Positions 55,299 through 64,000 of a stretch of 64,000 nt of DNA are shown piece after piece; within the stretch, counting starts at the first letter, position 1, and the number at the start of each line of letters is the position of its first letter. The translations under genes and the position numbers were made by a program. Below the pieces are notes generated by a model. That model did no database searches, was not told where the DNA came from, and saw only the letters and a list, made by a program, of their open reading frames with translations. Origin of the DNA: Sandaracinaceae bacterium (GTDB lineage Bacteria; Myxococcota_A; Polyangia; Polyangiales; Houyiibacteriaceae). The stretch spans positions 186,001 through 250,000 of the forward strand of contig JACKEJ010000012.1 of NCBI GenBank assembly GCA_020633055.1, given 5' to 3'.

Positions 55299-56008
55299 GC
55301 AAGGCAGTGATTGCACGCCTGAAGACGCAGTTCGGTGACAAGGTCCTCGCCAGCAGCGACTTCCGCGGCGACGACAGCGCGACCGTCGCGATGGGCGACT
55401 GGGTCGCGGTGGCCACCTTCCTGCGCGACGACGCGCAGCTGAAGATGGACATGTTCACGGACATCACGGCCGTGGACTACCCCGAGCGCGAGCCGGACGA
55501 GCCGCGCTTCGAGCTGGTGCTCATGGTCCGTTCGCTCGAGAAGAACCACCGCGCCATCCTGAAGACCAAGGTGGCCGACGGCGCCACGCCACCCACGCTC
55601 ACTGGCGTCTGGGCGGGCGCCAACTGGGGTGAGCGCGAGGTCTTCGACATGTTCGGCATCCGCTTCAAGGATCACCCCGACATGCGCCGCATCCTGATGT
55701 ACGACGAGTTCGTCGGGCACCCGCTGCGCAAGGACTACCCCATCGACCGTGTGCAGCCCATCGTCGAGTACCGCGACGCGACCGACATGGCCAAGCTCGC
55801 GCCCTTCGGCATCGAAGAGGGTCAGCCCTTCGCGCGCATCGACTGGGAGGCGCGCCTCGGTGCGGACAAGCCCACGCAGGTGAGCCCCGCCATCGCCCAG
55901 CAGCAGGGCCAGACGCGCACGCTCAGCGACAGCGCCGCCGCGCAGCTGTTGATGGAGAAGCTCGCCGCCAAGCGCGCCGCCGAGAGCGCAGAAGCCCCGC
56001 AGGAATAG
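55295..56008 (+). CDS. nuoC: NADH-quinone oxidoreductase subunit C
   Basis: 237 aa. 30-kDa subunit signature GEREVFDMFGIRFKDHPDMR, then ILMYDEFVGHPLRKDYPID. Structural peripheral-arm subunit. A C-terminal extension of ~60 residues (Gln/Ala rich) goes beyond the usual length. Separate from nuoD, not fused as in some enterobacteria. Confidence 0.95.
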   Translation: MSKAVIARLKTQFGDKVLASSDFRGDDSATVAMGDWVAVATFLRDDAQLKMDMFTDITAVDYPEREPDEPRFELVLMVRSLEKNHRAILKTKVADGATPPTLTGVWAGANWGEREVFDMFGIRFKDHPDMRRILMYDEFVGHPLRKDYPIDRVQPIVEYRDATDMAKLAPFGIEEGQPFARIDWEARLGADKPTQVSPAIAQQQGQTRTLSDSAAAQLLMEKLAAKRAAESAEAPQE

Positions 56009-56017
56009 GAGTAGAAC

Positions 56018-57238
<1,221 letters not shown>

Positions 57239-57251
57239 GGTCTATTCAACT

Positions 57252-58793
57252 ATGTCGACGTTTACCCTGAACGGGAAAGAAGTCCCCTTCGAAGCGGGCG
57301 AGACGATCATGCAGGCCGCGTGGCGCGCCGGCATCGAGATCCCGCACTACTGCTGGCACCCGGGGCTCAGCATCGCCGCCAACTGCCGCATGTGCCTGGT
57401 GCACATCGAGAGCGGCCGTCAGATGGCGATGCCCATCGTCAAGTGGGACGAGAAGAAGAAGGCCTATGTCCCCGACACCAAGCCCAAGCTGACGCCCGCG
57501 TGCCAGCAGACGGCGGCCGAGGGCATGGTCATCAGCAGCGAGAGCGCGGAGGTCAAGCAGGCCCAGAGCGCCGTCCAGGAGCTGCTGCTGCTCAACCACC
57601 CGGTGGACTGCCCCATCTGCGACCAAGCGGGTGAGTGCAAGCTGCAGGACTACTACTACGAGCACCAGAGCACGGCGAAGCGCAAGCTCACCGAGCCCGT
57701 GCACAAGCCCAAGGGCGTGCGCTTCGGACCCACCATCGTGTACGACGCCGAGCGCTGCATCATGTGCACCCGCTGCATCCGCGTGTGTGACGAACTGGCG
57801 GGCGACCCGGTGCTCGACATGCGCGAGCGCGGCAACCGCAACGAGATCACGGTGGCCCAGGGGCGCGAGCTCGACCACCGCTACACGCTCATGACCGAGC
57901 ACGTCTGCCCGGTCGGCGCGCTCACCAGCAAGGACTTCCGCTTCAAGGCGCGCGTCTGGTTCCTCAAGAGCCAGGAGGGCGTGTGCTCGGGCTGCGCCAC
58001 GGGCTGCAACACGCACGTGGACTTCGACCCGCGCTACGGCAAGGTCTACCGCCTGCGCCCGCGCGACAACATGGACGTGAACAAGTTCTGGATGTGCGAC
58101 GACGGCATGATGACGTACCGCCGCCAGAGCGAGGATCGCGTGCTGGCCGCCACCATTGGTCGTGGCGAGGCGCGGGTGCCCGCGTTCGGCGATGAACCCG
58201 TCGCGCGCGCGGCGCAGCAGCTCGGCGCCGTCACGTCGAACAAGATCGGCGTGGTCCTCAGCGCCCAGCACAGCAACGAGGACAACTACGCGCTGGCGCA
58301 GCTGGCCAAGAAGCTGGGCACCACCAAGCTCTACCTTGCCGGCCTGGACGCCGAGCGCGAGGGCTGGGTGGCGGACGCCATCTTGCGCAGCGCCGACCCC
58401 AACCCCAACACGGCGGGCGCGCGGCTCGCGGCGGGCGGCGCTCTCGACGAGACCACCGAGGATCTCTTGCAGGACATCCTGGGCGGCGAGGTCGAGGCGG
58501 TCATCGCGCTCGGCGCGGCCAGCCTCGAGAACCTGGCCGAGCTCGAGGCCCTGACCAAGCTGGACGCCGTCGTCAGCCTCACCAGCCACGTGGGCGCGTT
58601 GCCCGCGACGGCGAGCGTGGTGCTGCCCGTCGCCAGCGTGTTCGAGACGCACGGCACCTTCGTGAACGCGAAGGGCATGAGCCAGGCCTTCCGCCGCGCC
58701 GTCACCGCACAGGCGGGCATCGAGCCGGGCTGGAAGACGGTCGCCGACCTGGCGCGCGCCATGGGTCACGACCTGGCGCTCGGCGGGCTGCAA
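57252..58793 (+). CDS. nuoG: NADH-quinone oxidoreductase subunit G, N-terminal iron-sulfur portion (see next entry for full extent)
   Basis: This span covers the iron-sulfur N-terminal and middle part of the gene that runs to 58865. The 2Fe-2S ferredoxin fold has Cys in IPHYCWHPGLSIAANCRMC and PACQQTAAEG. 4Fe-4S clusters use VDCPICDQAGECKLQDYYYE, RCIMCTRCIRVC and VCSGCATGCNTH. Confidence 0.6.
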
Positions 58794-58865
58794 GACATCC
58801 GTAGCAAGCTGGCCAAGACGGCCGCGGAGAGCGTCGCCGCCAGCGGCGCGGAGGCACGCGCATGA
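57252..58865 (+). CDS. nuoG: NADH-quinone oxidoreductase subunit G, short form
   Basis: 537 aa. 2Fe-2S ferredoxin domain (~1-80), 4Fe-4S domains (~85-260), then a reduced molybdopterin-oxidoreductase-like domain (VWFLKSQEGVCSGCATGCNT, VLPVASVFETHGTFVNAKGM, ASGAEARA end). Typical NuoG is 680-900 aa, so the C-terminal part is cut short, yet the gene ends cleanly in an overlap with nuoH. It carries the electron wire between NuoF and NuoB/I. No nuoE/nuoF sits between nuoD and nuoG here. Confidence 0.93.
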   Translation: MSTFTLNGKEVPFEAGETIMQAAWRAGIEIPHYCWHPGLSIAANCRMCLVHIESGRQMAMPIVKWDEKKKAYVPDTKPKLTPACQQTAAEGMVISSESAEVKQAQSAVQELLLLNHPVDCPICDQAGECKLQDYYYEHQSTAKRKLTEPVHKPKGVRFGPTIVYDAERCIMCTRCIRVCDELAGDPVLDMRERGNRNEITVAQGRELDHRYTLMTEHVCPVGALTSKDFRFKARVWFLKSQEGVCSGCATGCNTHVDFDPRYGKVYRLRPRDNMDVNKFWMCDDGMMTYRRQSEDRVLAATIGRGEARVPAFGDEPVARAAQQLGAVTSNKIGVVLSAQHSNEDNYALAQLAKKLGTTKLYLAGLDAEREGWVADAILRSADPNPNTAGARLAAGGALDETTEDLLQDILGGEVEAVIALGAASLENLAELEALTKLDAVVSLTSHVGALPATASVVLPVASVFETHGTFVNAKGMSQAFRRAVTAQAGIEPGWKTVADLARAMGHDLALGGLQDIRSKLAKTAAESVAASGAEARA

Positions 58866-60427
58866 CCACCGGACTCCTGCTGATCACCACGGCGCTGAAG
58901 ATCCTCTTCATCCTGCTGGTCACCGTGGGGGCCTTCGCGCCCATGCTGGTGTGGGCCGAGCGCCGCCAGAGCGCCATGATGCAAGACCGCATCGGCCCGC
59001 ACCGCGCAGGCATCCGGCTCCCGTCCGGCGCGGCAGATGCGTTCCGCGCCTCCGTCGCGCCCATGCGGCTCGGGGCGCTGGGGGCGGGGGGGCTGGGCGC
59101 GCTGACCCTGCTCCTGCTCGCGTACATGTGGGCCAGTGATCAACCGGCGATGCTGCCGGCGTCCCCTGCGGAGTTGGCGGCGATGGGTGTCGGCCTCTTG
59201 GCGCTCGGTGGCCTGCTCGACGTCGGCGCCAAGATTCACCAGATGCTGGCCGACAACGGCGGCAACATCTCGCTCGCGGGTCTGCTGCACCCACTCGCAG
59301 ACGCCCTGAAGTTCATCTTCAAGGAGGACTTCGTCCCGCCCAAGGCCGACAAGCTGCTGCACTCCCTGGCGCCCATCGTCACGCTCATGCCGGCCATCGC
59401 GGTGTTCGCGGTCATCCCCTTCACCGACGTGCTCTACCTCGAGCACTGGGACGCGGTCGTTCCGCGCAACGGTGTGGTCGCGGACGCCACCGCCATCCCC
59501 ATGCAGGTGGCCAACCTGAACGTCGGCGTGCTCTTCCTGTTCGCCATCGCGGGCACGGGCATCATCGGCGCGGCCATCGGCGGCTACGCCTCGGACAACA
59601 AGTACTCGCTCATCGGCGGCATCCGCGCGGCGAGCCAGATGGTCAGCTACGAGGTCGCCCTCGGCCTCACCATCGTGCCGTGCTTCATGATCTACGACTC
59701 GCTGCGGCTCGAGGCCATGGCGACCTGGCAGCACGACAACGGCGTGTGGGGCGTGTGCGTGCTCCCCATCACCATCGCCTTCGTGCTCTTCTTCACGGCA
59801 GCCATCGCCGAGACCAAGCGCATCCCGTTCGACCTCCCCGAGGGTGAGTCCGAGCTGGTGGGGGGCTACCTCACCGAGTACTCCGGCATGAAGTTCGGCA
59901 TGTTCTTCATGAGCGAGTTCATCGAGGTGGTGGGCTTGGCGGCCGTCGCCGCGGTCATCTTCTTCGGCGGCTGGGACCTGCCCTTCGTGTACCGCGACGG
60001 AATCGACCTCCCGGGCGTGTGGGACGCGCAGCTGGCGTCGTTCATCATGGGCGTCCCGTACAACGCGGCCGCACCCGGCATCGACGCCACGGGCATCGCG
60101 CTCGCGCACTGGGGCGTGCTCGCCATCGGCGTCGCAGGCTTCCTCGGCAAGATCGTCGCGCTCATCTGGTTCCAGCTGCTCACGCGTTGGTCGCTGCCCC
60201 GCTTCCGCTACGACCAGATGATGCAGCTGTGCTGGAAGGGCCTGCTCCCCGCCGCGCTGGGCAACATCCTGTTCACGGGTGTGGTCGTGCTGCTCGGCGA
60301 GGGCGCGCTCAGGGTGGCCGTGTGGAGCGGCACCGCCGTCACCGTCGGCAGCCTGGTCTTCTTCTTCCTCCCTGCGTTCAAGCGCGACCCGCGCACGGTT
60401 GGCACCGCCCAGCCGGCCGCGTCCTGA
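58862..60427 (+). CDS. nuoH: NADH-quinone oxidoreductase subunit H with membrane insertion
   Basis: 521 aa; usual NuoH is ~320-350. Core motifs present: MLVWAERRQSAMMQDRIGPH, LADALKFIFKEDFVPPKADK, RAASQMVSYEVALGL, ETKRIPFDLPEGESELVGGY. About 90 residues with two extra hydrophobic helices (LGALGAGGLGALTLLLLAYM and LAAMGVGLLALGGLL) are inserted at ~52-140, splitting the normally adjacent RIGPxRxG and LLxPLADxxK motifs. Quinone-channel subunit in the membrane arm. Overlaps nuoG by 4 bases. Confidence 0.93.
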   Translation: MTTGLLLITTALKILFILLVTVGAFAPMLVWAERRQSAMMQDRIGPHRAGIRLPSGAADAFRASVAPMRLGALGAGGLGALTLLLLAYMWASDQPAMLPASPAELAAMGVGLLALGGLLDVGAKIHQMLADNGGNISLAGLLHPLADALKFIFKEDFVPPKADKLLHSLAPIVTLMPAIAVFAVIPFTDVLYLEHWDAVVPRNGVVADATAIPMQVANLNVGVLFLFAIAGTGIIGAAIGGYASDNKYSLIGGIRAASQMVSYEVALGLTIVPCFMIYDSLRLEAMATWQHDNGVWGVCVLPITIAFVLFFTAAIAETKRIPFDLPEGESELVGGYLTEYSGMKFGMFFMSEFIEVVGLAAVAAVIFFGGWDLPFVYRDGIDLPGVWDAQLASFIMGVPYNAAAPGIDATGIALAHWGVLAIGVAGFLGKIVALIWFQLLTRWSLPRFRYDQMMQLCWKGLLPAALGNILFTGVVVLLGEGALRVAVWSGTAVTVGSLVFFFLPAFKRDPRTVGTAQPAAS

Positions 60428-60440
60428 CTCTGGAGTTCTC

Positions 60441-61034
60441 ATGGCTGCCACCGTCAAGGTCATCACCAAGCCCGCCCGCACCGTCGCCGAACAGGCCTAT
60501 GTGCCCGCTATCGCGTCGGGTCTGCGCCTCACCATGGGGCGCTTCTTCAAGAACACGTTCAGCAGCCGGGAAGAGGGCGAGATCGTCACCCTCATGTACC
60601 CGGAGGAGACCGAGGCCTACCCCGAGCGCTTCCGCGGCATCCACCGCCTGACGCAGCGGGCCGACGGGTCTCCGCGCTGCGTGGCCTGCCTGTGCTGCAG
60701 CACGGCGTGTCCCGCGCAGTGCATCCACATCGAGGCCGGCGAGTACGACGAGGAGGACCCGCGCCACGGGTACGAGCGCTACCCCGTCACGTTCGTGATC
60801 GACGAGCTGCGCTGCATCTTCTGCGGGTACTGCGTCGAGGCGTGCCCGTGCGACGCCATCCGCATGGACACCGGCGCCCACATGCCGCCCAGCACCTCGC
60901 GCGAGCACTTCCTCTACGACAAGGAGACGCTGCTGTCGCTCCCCGGGCGCGACGGGAGCTACCTCACGGCCAACCCGCGCCACGAGCCGGGCGACGCGAC
61001 GCACCCCGGCGTGGACCGCGAACGCGGACACTGA
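60441..61034 (+). CDS. nuoI: NADH-quinone oxidoreductase subunit I
   Basis: 197 aa from ATG 60441. Two 4Fe-4S motifs: CVACLCCSTACPAQCIHI and CIFCGYCVEACPCDAIRM. Transfers electrons through clusters N6a/N6b to NuoB. Last gene of this operon; a terminator hairpin follows, so nuoJ-N must lie elsewhere if present. Confidence 0.96.
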   Translation: MAATVKVITKPARTVAEQAYVPAIASGLRLTMGRFFKNTFSSREEGEIVTLMYPEETEAYPERFRGIHRLTQRADGSPRCVACLCCSTACPAQCIHIEAGEYDEEDPRHGYERYPVTFVIDELRCIFCGYCVEACPCDAIRMDTGAHMPPSTSREHFLYDKETLLSLPGRDGSYLTANPRHEPGDATHPGVDRERGH

Positions 61035-61082
61035 CAGCTCCGACGCGATGAGCTGCGCTGGGTGGCGCCGCTCCAGATGAGG

Positions 61083-61110
61083 AAGGCTCGGGGTGCGGAC
61101 CCCGGGCCTT
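61083..61110 (+). terminator. Transcription terminator after nuoI
   Basis: AAGGCTCGGGGT-GCGG-ACCCCGGGCCTT: 12-bp stem with one G-U pair and a 4-base loop, ~50 bases after the stop codon. Followed by CTTCGCG rather than a pure T-run. Likely ends the nuo transcript. Confidence 0.7.
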
Positions 61111-61199
61111 CTTCGCGTCGGCTCGGGCTCGTGCGCGCGTGTGGTGTGCGGACGCGCCTACGTGCCTCCACCGAGGCGCGCTGCTAGGCTCGCTCGATC

Positions 61200-62405
61200 A
61201 TGTCCGAGTCGACCAAGCGCTCCGCACTCACCACCGCAGTACATGGCGGCGAGCCGCGCTCCTACCCGTATGACGCGCTCGCCGCGCCCATCGCGCAGAC
61301 CGCCACCTACTCCTTCGCCAACACGGAGGAGCTCATCCACTACTTCGAAGGGCGCATCGAGCGCATGGAGTACGGGCGCTACGGCAACCCGACCGTCGCG
61401 CTCGTGGAGAAGAAGGTGGCGGCGCTCGAGGGCGTCGAGGACGCCGCCGCGTTCGCGAGCGGCATGGCCGCCGTGACGCTCACGATCCTGTCGCTGGTGG
61501 AGCATGGTTCACACGTCATCCTGTTCGCGGACTGCTACAGGCGGACGCGCCAGTTCGTCACCACCTTCCTGAGTAAGTTCGGCGTCACGTGCACGCTCGT
61601 CCCGCCAGCGGACGTGAAGGCGCTCGCCGACGCCATCCGCCCGGAGACGCGCCTGGTCATCTCCGAGGCCCCGACAAACCCGTACCAGACCGTCCCCGAC
61701 CTGGCGGTCATCGCAGACCTCGTGCGGGCACGGCGCAAGGAGCGTCAGAAGATCTACTCGATGATCGACTCGACGTTCGCGACGCCGATCAACCTGCGCC
61801 CGTGCGAACACGGGATCGATCTGGTGGTGCACTCGGCCACCAAGTACCTCGCGGGACACAACGACGTACTCGGCGGCGTCGTGGCGGGCAGCGAGGCCCT
61901 GGTGTCGCTCGTGCGCGACCAGCGTCATGTCTTCGGCGCCAACCTGGACCCCCACGCGGCGTACCTCATCCACCGCGGCATGAAGACGCTGGCCCTGCGT
62001 GTGGCCCAGCAGAACGCGAGCGCGCTGGCCGTCGCCCGCTGGCTCGAGCAGCAGCCGCAGGTCAAGCAGGTGTGGTACGCCGGGCTCGCATCGCACAAGA
62101 ACCACGAGGTCGCGTCGCGCTTCATGACGGGCTTCGGAGGCGTGGTGACGTTCGACCTCCACTCCGACCTCGCTGGGACCAGCGCTTTCATCGATGCCTG
62201 CGCCATCCCCCGTATCGCACCCAGCCTGGGCGGCGTCGAGAGCCTCATCGAGCAGCCGGCGCTGATGAGCTACTTCGAGCTGAGCACGGAGCAGCGCGAG
62301 GCCATCGGGATTCGAGACAGCCTCGTGCGCTATGCCGTCGGCATCGAGGAGGCGGACGATCTGATCGCCGATCTGGCCCAGGCGCTCGCGAAGGTGGGCT
62401 CCTGA
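61200..62405 (+). CDS. Trans-sulfuration PLP enzyme (cystathionine synthase/lyase family)
   Basis: 401 aa. Cys/Met-metabolism PLP family: PLP Lys215 in HSATKYLAGHND, phosphate region ASGMAAVTLTILSLVEHG, substrate Arg region RIAPSLGGVESLIEQPALMS, YGRYGNPTVALVEKK. Members act as cystathionine gamma-synthase, beta-lyase or gamma-lyase, and cannot be told apart here. Weak Tyr-pattern differences do not settle it. No met genes nearby. Preceded by ~90 bases after the nuo terminator with no clear promoter. Confidence 0.9.
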   Translation: MSESTKRSALTTAVHGGEPRSYPYDALAAPIAQTATYSFANTEELIHYFEGRIERMEYGRYGNPTVALVEKKVAALEGVEDAAAFASGMAAVTLTILSLVEHGSHVILFADCYRRTRQFVTTFLSKFGVTCTLVPPADVKALADAIRPETRLVISEAPTNPYQTVPDLAVIADLVRARRKERQKIYSMIDSTFATPINLRPCEHGIDLVVHSATKYLAGHNDVLGGVVAGSEALVSLVRDQRHVFGANLDPHAAYLIHRGMKTLALRVAQQNASALAVARWLEQQPQVKQVWYAGLASHKNHEVASRFMTGFGGVVTFDLHSDLAGTSAFIDACAIPRIAPSLGGVESLIEQPALMSYFELSTEQREAIGIRDSLVRYAVGIEEADDLIADLAQALAKVGS

Positions 62406-62479
62406 CACACCGATAGGAGAATAATCCGTTTTGGATTCACGATTTCGGCACGTCGTGTCATTTAATCGTTTTCCGGCTG

Positions 62480-62485
62480 TATAAT
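62480..62485 (+). promoter_or_regulatory. -10 box of a promoter before the Cys-rich lipoprotein gene
   Basis: TATAAT at 62480-62485 in a strikingly AT-rich 62406-62500 stretch (TTTTGGATT, TTTAATCGTTTTCC), unlike the surrounding GC-rich DNA. The -35 region is weak (GTCATT near 18 bases upstream). About 86 bases before ATG 62572. Confidence 0.55.
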
Positions 62486-62571
62486 TTCTCCACACCTCAT
62501 GTCTACGTGGCTTGGGCGACGCTGTCGGGCGTCGAAACAAGTGGAACGACGCACATGAAGGGTGTGGAGCG

Positions 62572-64000
62572 ATGTCTAGACTCAAGCATCTTGGTCCGGT
62601 AGCCATATTGGCGGCCGTCATTGGTATCAGCGGATGCGGCGATGGCCCCCACGTCGAGGTGGATCTCGGCCCCGACGTGGACATGGGCGAGGGCATGGGC
62701 GACATGGGCCTCATGATCTCGTGCGACACCGAGTCCGACTGTGACGACGGTGTGCCCTGCACCGAGGACACATGCGAAGAAGACCGCCGAGGGAACCGGA
62801 TGTGTGCCCACGCGGGTCGCGACACGCAGTGCGACGATGGCAACTCGTGCCATGCGTCGAGCTGCACGGCCACCGGCTGCGACAACTCCAACCTGGCTGA
62901 TGGCACCGCGTGCACGGACGCTGGCGGCGCGAGCGGCACCTGCACGGCGGGTGTGTGCTCGAGTGGGTGCGTGGCTGATCAAGACTGCGCGGACGAATTC
63001 AGCTGCACCACGAGCACGTGCGACGTGTCGACCGGCATCTGTGGCGCTCAGGTGCTCGACGATGCGGCGTGCGAAGATGGCAACGAGTGTACGGTGGACG
63101 TCTGTACGCTGGGCGGCTGCTCCGCCACTACAGCGACGGACGGTACGTCCTGCACGGACGGAGCTGGCAGCGCGGGCATGTGCAACGGGGGGGAGTGCAG
63201 CACGGGTTGCACGCAGGACAGCGACTGCTCCGACGGCGTCTCCTGCACGACGGACACGTGCAATACCTCGAACGGGGTCTGCAGCAACTTGGCGGACAAC
63301 ACGCAGTGCGACGATGGGGTCGGCTGCACCACCGACGTCTGCCAGCCCGGCGTCGGCTGCACGTCGATGCCGGTCGACACGGCGTGCAACGACAACGTGC
63401 CCTGCACGCTGGACGTGTGCGATGCGACGATGGACTGCCAGTTCCAGCCGCTGGACGCGCGCTGTGACGACGGCGTCGCCTGCACGGCCAACTCCTGCGA
63501 CGGAACGGCCTGTGTGTTCACGCCCAACCAGGCCAGCTGCGACGACAGCAACCCGTGCACGGCCGACTCCTGTGACGCGACGGGCGGCTGCGGGAGCACC
63601 AACGTGGTGGACGGTTCGACCTGTACCAACGGCGCCGGCAACAACGGCCTGTGCCAGAGCGGCGTGTGCGAGGTCGGCTGCACCATGAACTCGGAGTGCG
63701 ACGACAGCGATGTCTGCAACGGCAGCGAGACCTGCGACCTCTCGCAGGGCGTGTGTGTCAGCGGGTCCCCGCTCGACTGCGACGATGGCTTCGCGTGCAC
63801 CACGGACTCCTGCGACGCGACCGCGGGCTGCGGACACGTCGCGGTGAACTCGGCGTGCGACGACAGCGTCGGATGCACGAACGACTCATGCTCGCTGGCG
63901 ACCGGTTGCGTGAACATGCCGAGCTCCGCGAGCTGTGACGACTCGAACCCCTGCACGGTCAATACCTGCGACCAGTCCGGGGGCTGTCAGTCGGCCAACG
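62572..64000 (+). CDS. Cys-rich repeat lipoprotein, 5' part (runs off the window)
   Basis: At least 476 aa from ATG 62572. Signal MSRLKHLGPVAILAAVIGISGC has lipobox ISGC (C22). From residue ~50 to the window edge it is built of ~35-45-residue Cys-rich repeats with CDDGVxCTxDTCD and TACTDAGG-type units, at least ten visible. Such repeats are common in myxobacterial secreted or surface proteins; binding or adhesion is a guess. Short in-frame unit CDDGN/CDDSN also repeats. GTGGAG before the ATG serves as ribosome site. Confidence 0.85.
   Translation, partial: MSRLKHLGPVAILAAVIGISGCGDGPHVEVDLGPDVDMGEGMGDMGLMISCDTESDCDDGVPCTEDTCEEDRRGNRMCAHAGRDTQCDDGNSCHASSCTATGCDNSNLADGTACTDAGGASGTCTAGVCSSGCVADQDCADEFSCTTSTCDVSTGICGAQVLDDAACEDGNECTVDVCTLGGCSATTATDGTSCTDGAGSAGMCNGGECSTGCTQDSDCSDGVSCTTDTCNTSNGVCSNLADNTQCDDGVGCTTDVCQPGVGCTSMPVDTACNDNVPCTLDVCDATMDCQFQPLDARCDDGVACTANSCDGTACVFTPNQASCDDSNPCTADSCDATGGCGSTNVVDGSTCTNGAGNNGLCQSGVCEVGCTMNSECDDSDVCNGSETCDLSQGVCVSGSPLDCDDGFACTTDSCDATAGCGHVAVNSACDDSVGCTNDSCSLATGCVNMPSSASCDDSNPCTVNTCDQSGGCQSAN

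Noticed and set aside
57252..58793. Minus-strand frame over nuoG
   Set aside because: Antisense shadow; the plus strand has all NuoG iron-sulfur ligands. The shorter nuoG entry above marks only its iron-sulfur part and is not a second gene.
61035..61199. SAM or SAH riboswitch before the trans-sulfuration gene
   Set aside because: The only clear structure is the nuo terminator; conserved riboswitch cores were not found.

Overview
The window is very GC-rich chromosomal DNA. It has long antisense shadow ORFs, many Cys-rich lipoproteins with CDDGVxCT-type repeats, pseudokinase and AgmX-type envelope proteins, and large Rhs/SpvB proteins. This mix points to a myxobacterium-like organism (Myxococcota, probably Polyangia/Sandaracinaceae-like). 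That placement is inference from gene content; there is no rRNA in the window.

1-19,510: an accessory toxin-like locus. Two almost identical Rhs/TcB-C-type genes (SpvB, FG-GAP/VCBS, TcB middle domain, Rhs repeats) diverge from a central block of three lipoprotein genes. Bases 1-3,903 and 13,098-17,000 form a collinear inverted repeat of about 3.9 kb. The first lipoprotein (1,739 aa) has a long helical middle and a C-terminus that resembles the TcB-binding end of Tc-toxin A subunits. The complete Rhs gene ends in a lower-GC cassette with a zinc phospholipase C-like motif, followed by a small membrane protein that may be its immunity factor. I read this as a candidate lipid-anchored Tc/Rhs system with invertible upstream regions.

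19,960-27,540: a complete four-gene Wadjet (JetABCD) anti-plasmid operon on the minus strand. 27,600-31,507: an IS21-family element (istA, istB) with two accessory genes, a ParB-like protein and a zinc-ribbon protein, bounded by tandem-type terminal inverted repeats. An HNH endonuclease gene then ends against the 3' end of ssrA.

32,340-38,463: a proteolysis neighbourhood on the minus strand. It holds ssrA (tmRNA, tag ANDNAVALAA), the ClpXP adaptor sspB, an FHA/AAA+ regulator lacking GAFTGA, a compact presenilin-like GxGD intramembrane protease, a histidine phosphatase and clpP.

38,598-51,283: mostly housekeeping genes: a NYN-LOTUS protein, an ArgE-like deacetylase, guaA, a PEGA lipoprotein, a DUF4336-like protein, a CinA-N domain protein, rlmB, pyrF, a TolA-like coiled-coil protein, and an Mla-type lipid transport operon with two permeases, two ATPases and one MCE protein.

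51,362-62,405: a pseudokinase/GYF/AgmX envelope protein, an orphan SctJ-like lipoprotein, and a respiratory complex I operon nuoABCD-G-H-I. The operon lacks nuoEF and nuoJ-N, NuoG is short, and NuoH carries a membrane insertion. A terminator and a trans-sulfuration PLP enzyme follow. 62,572-end: a Cys-rich repeat lipoprotein that runs off the window.
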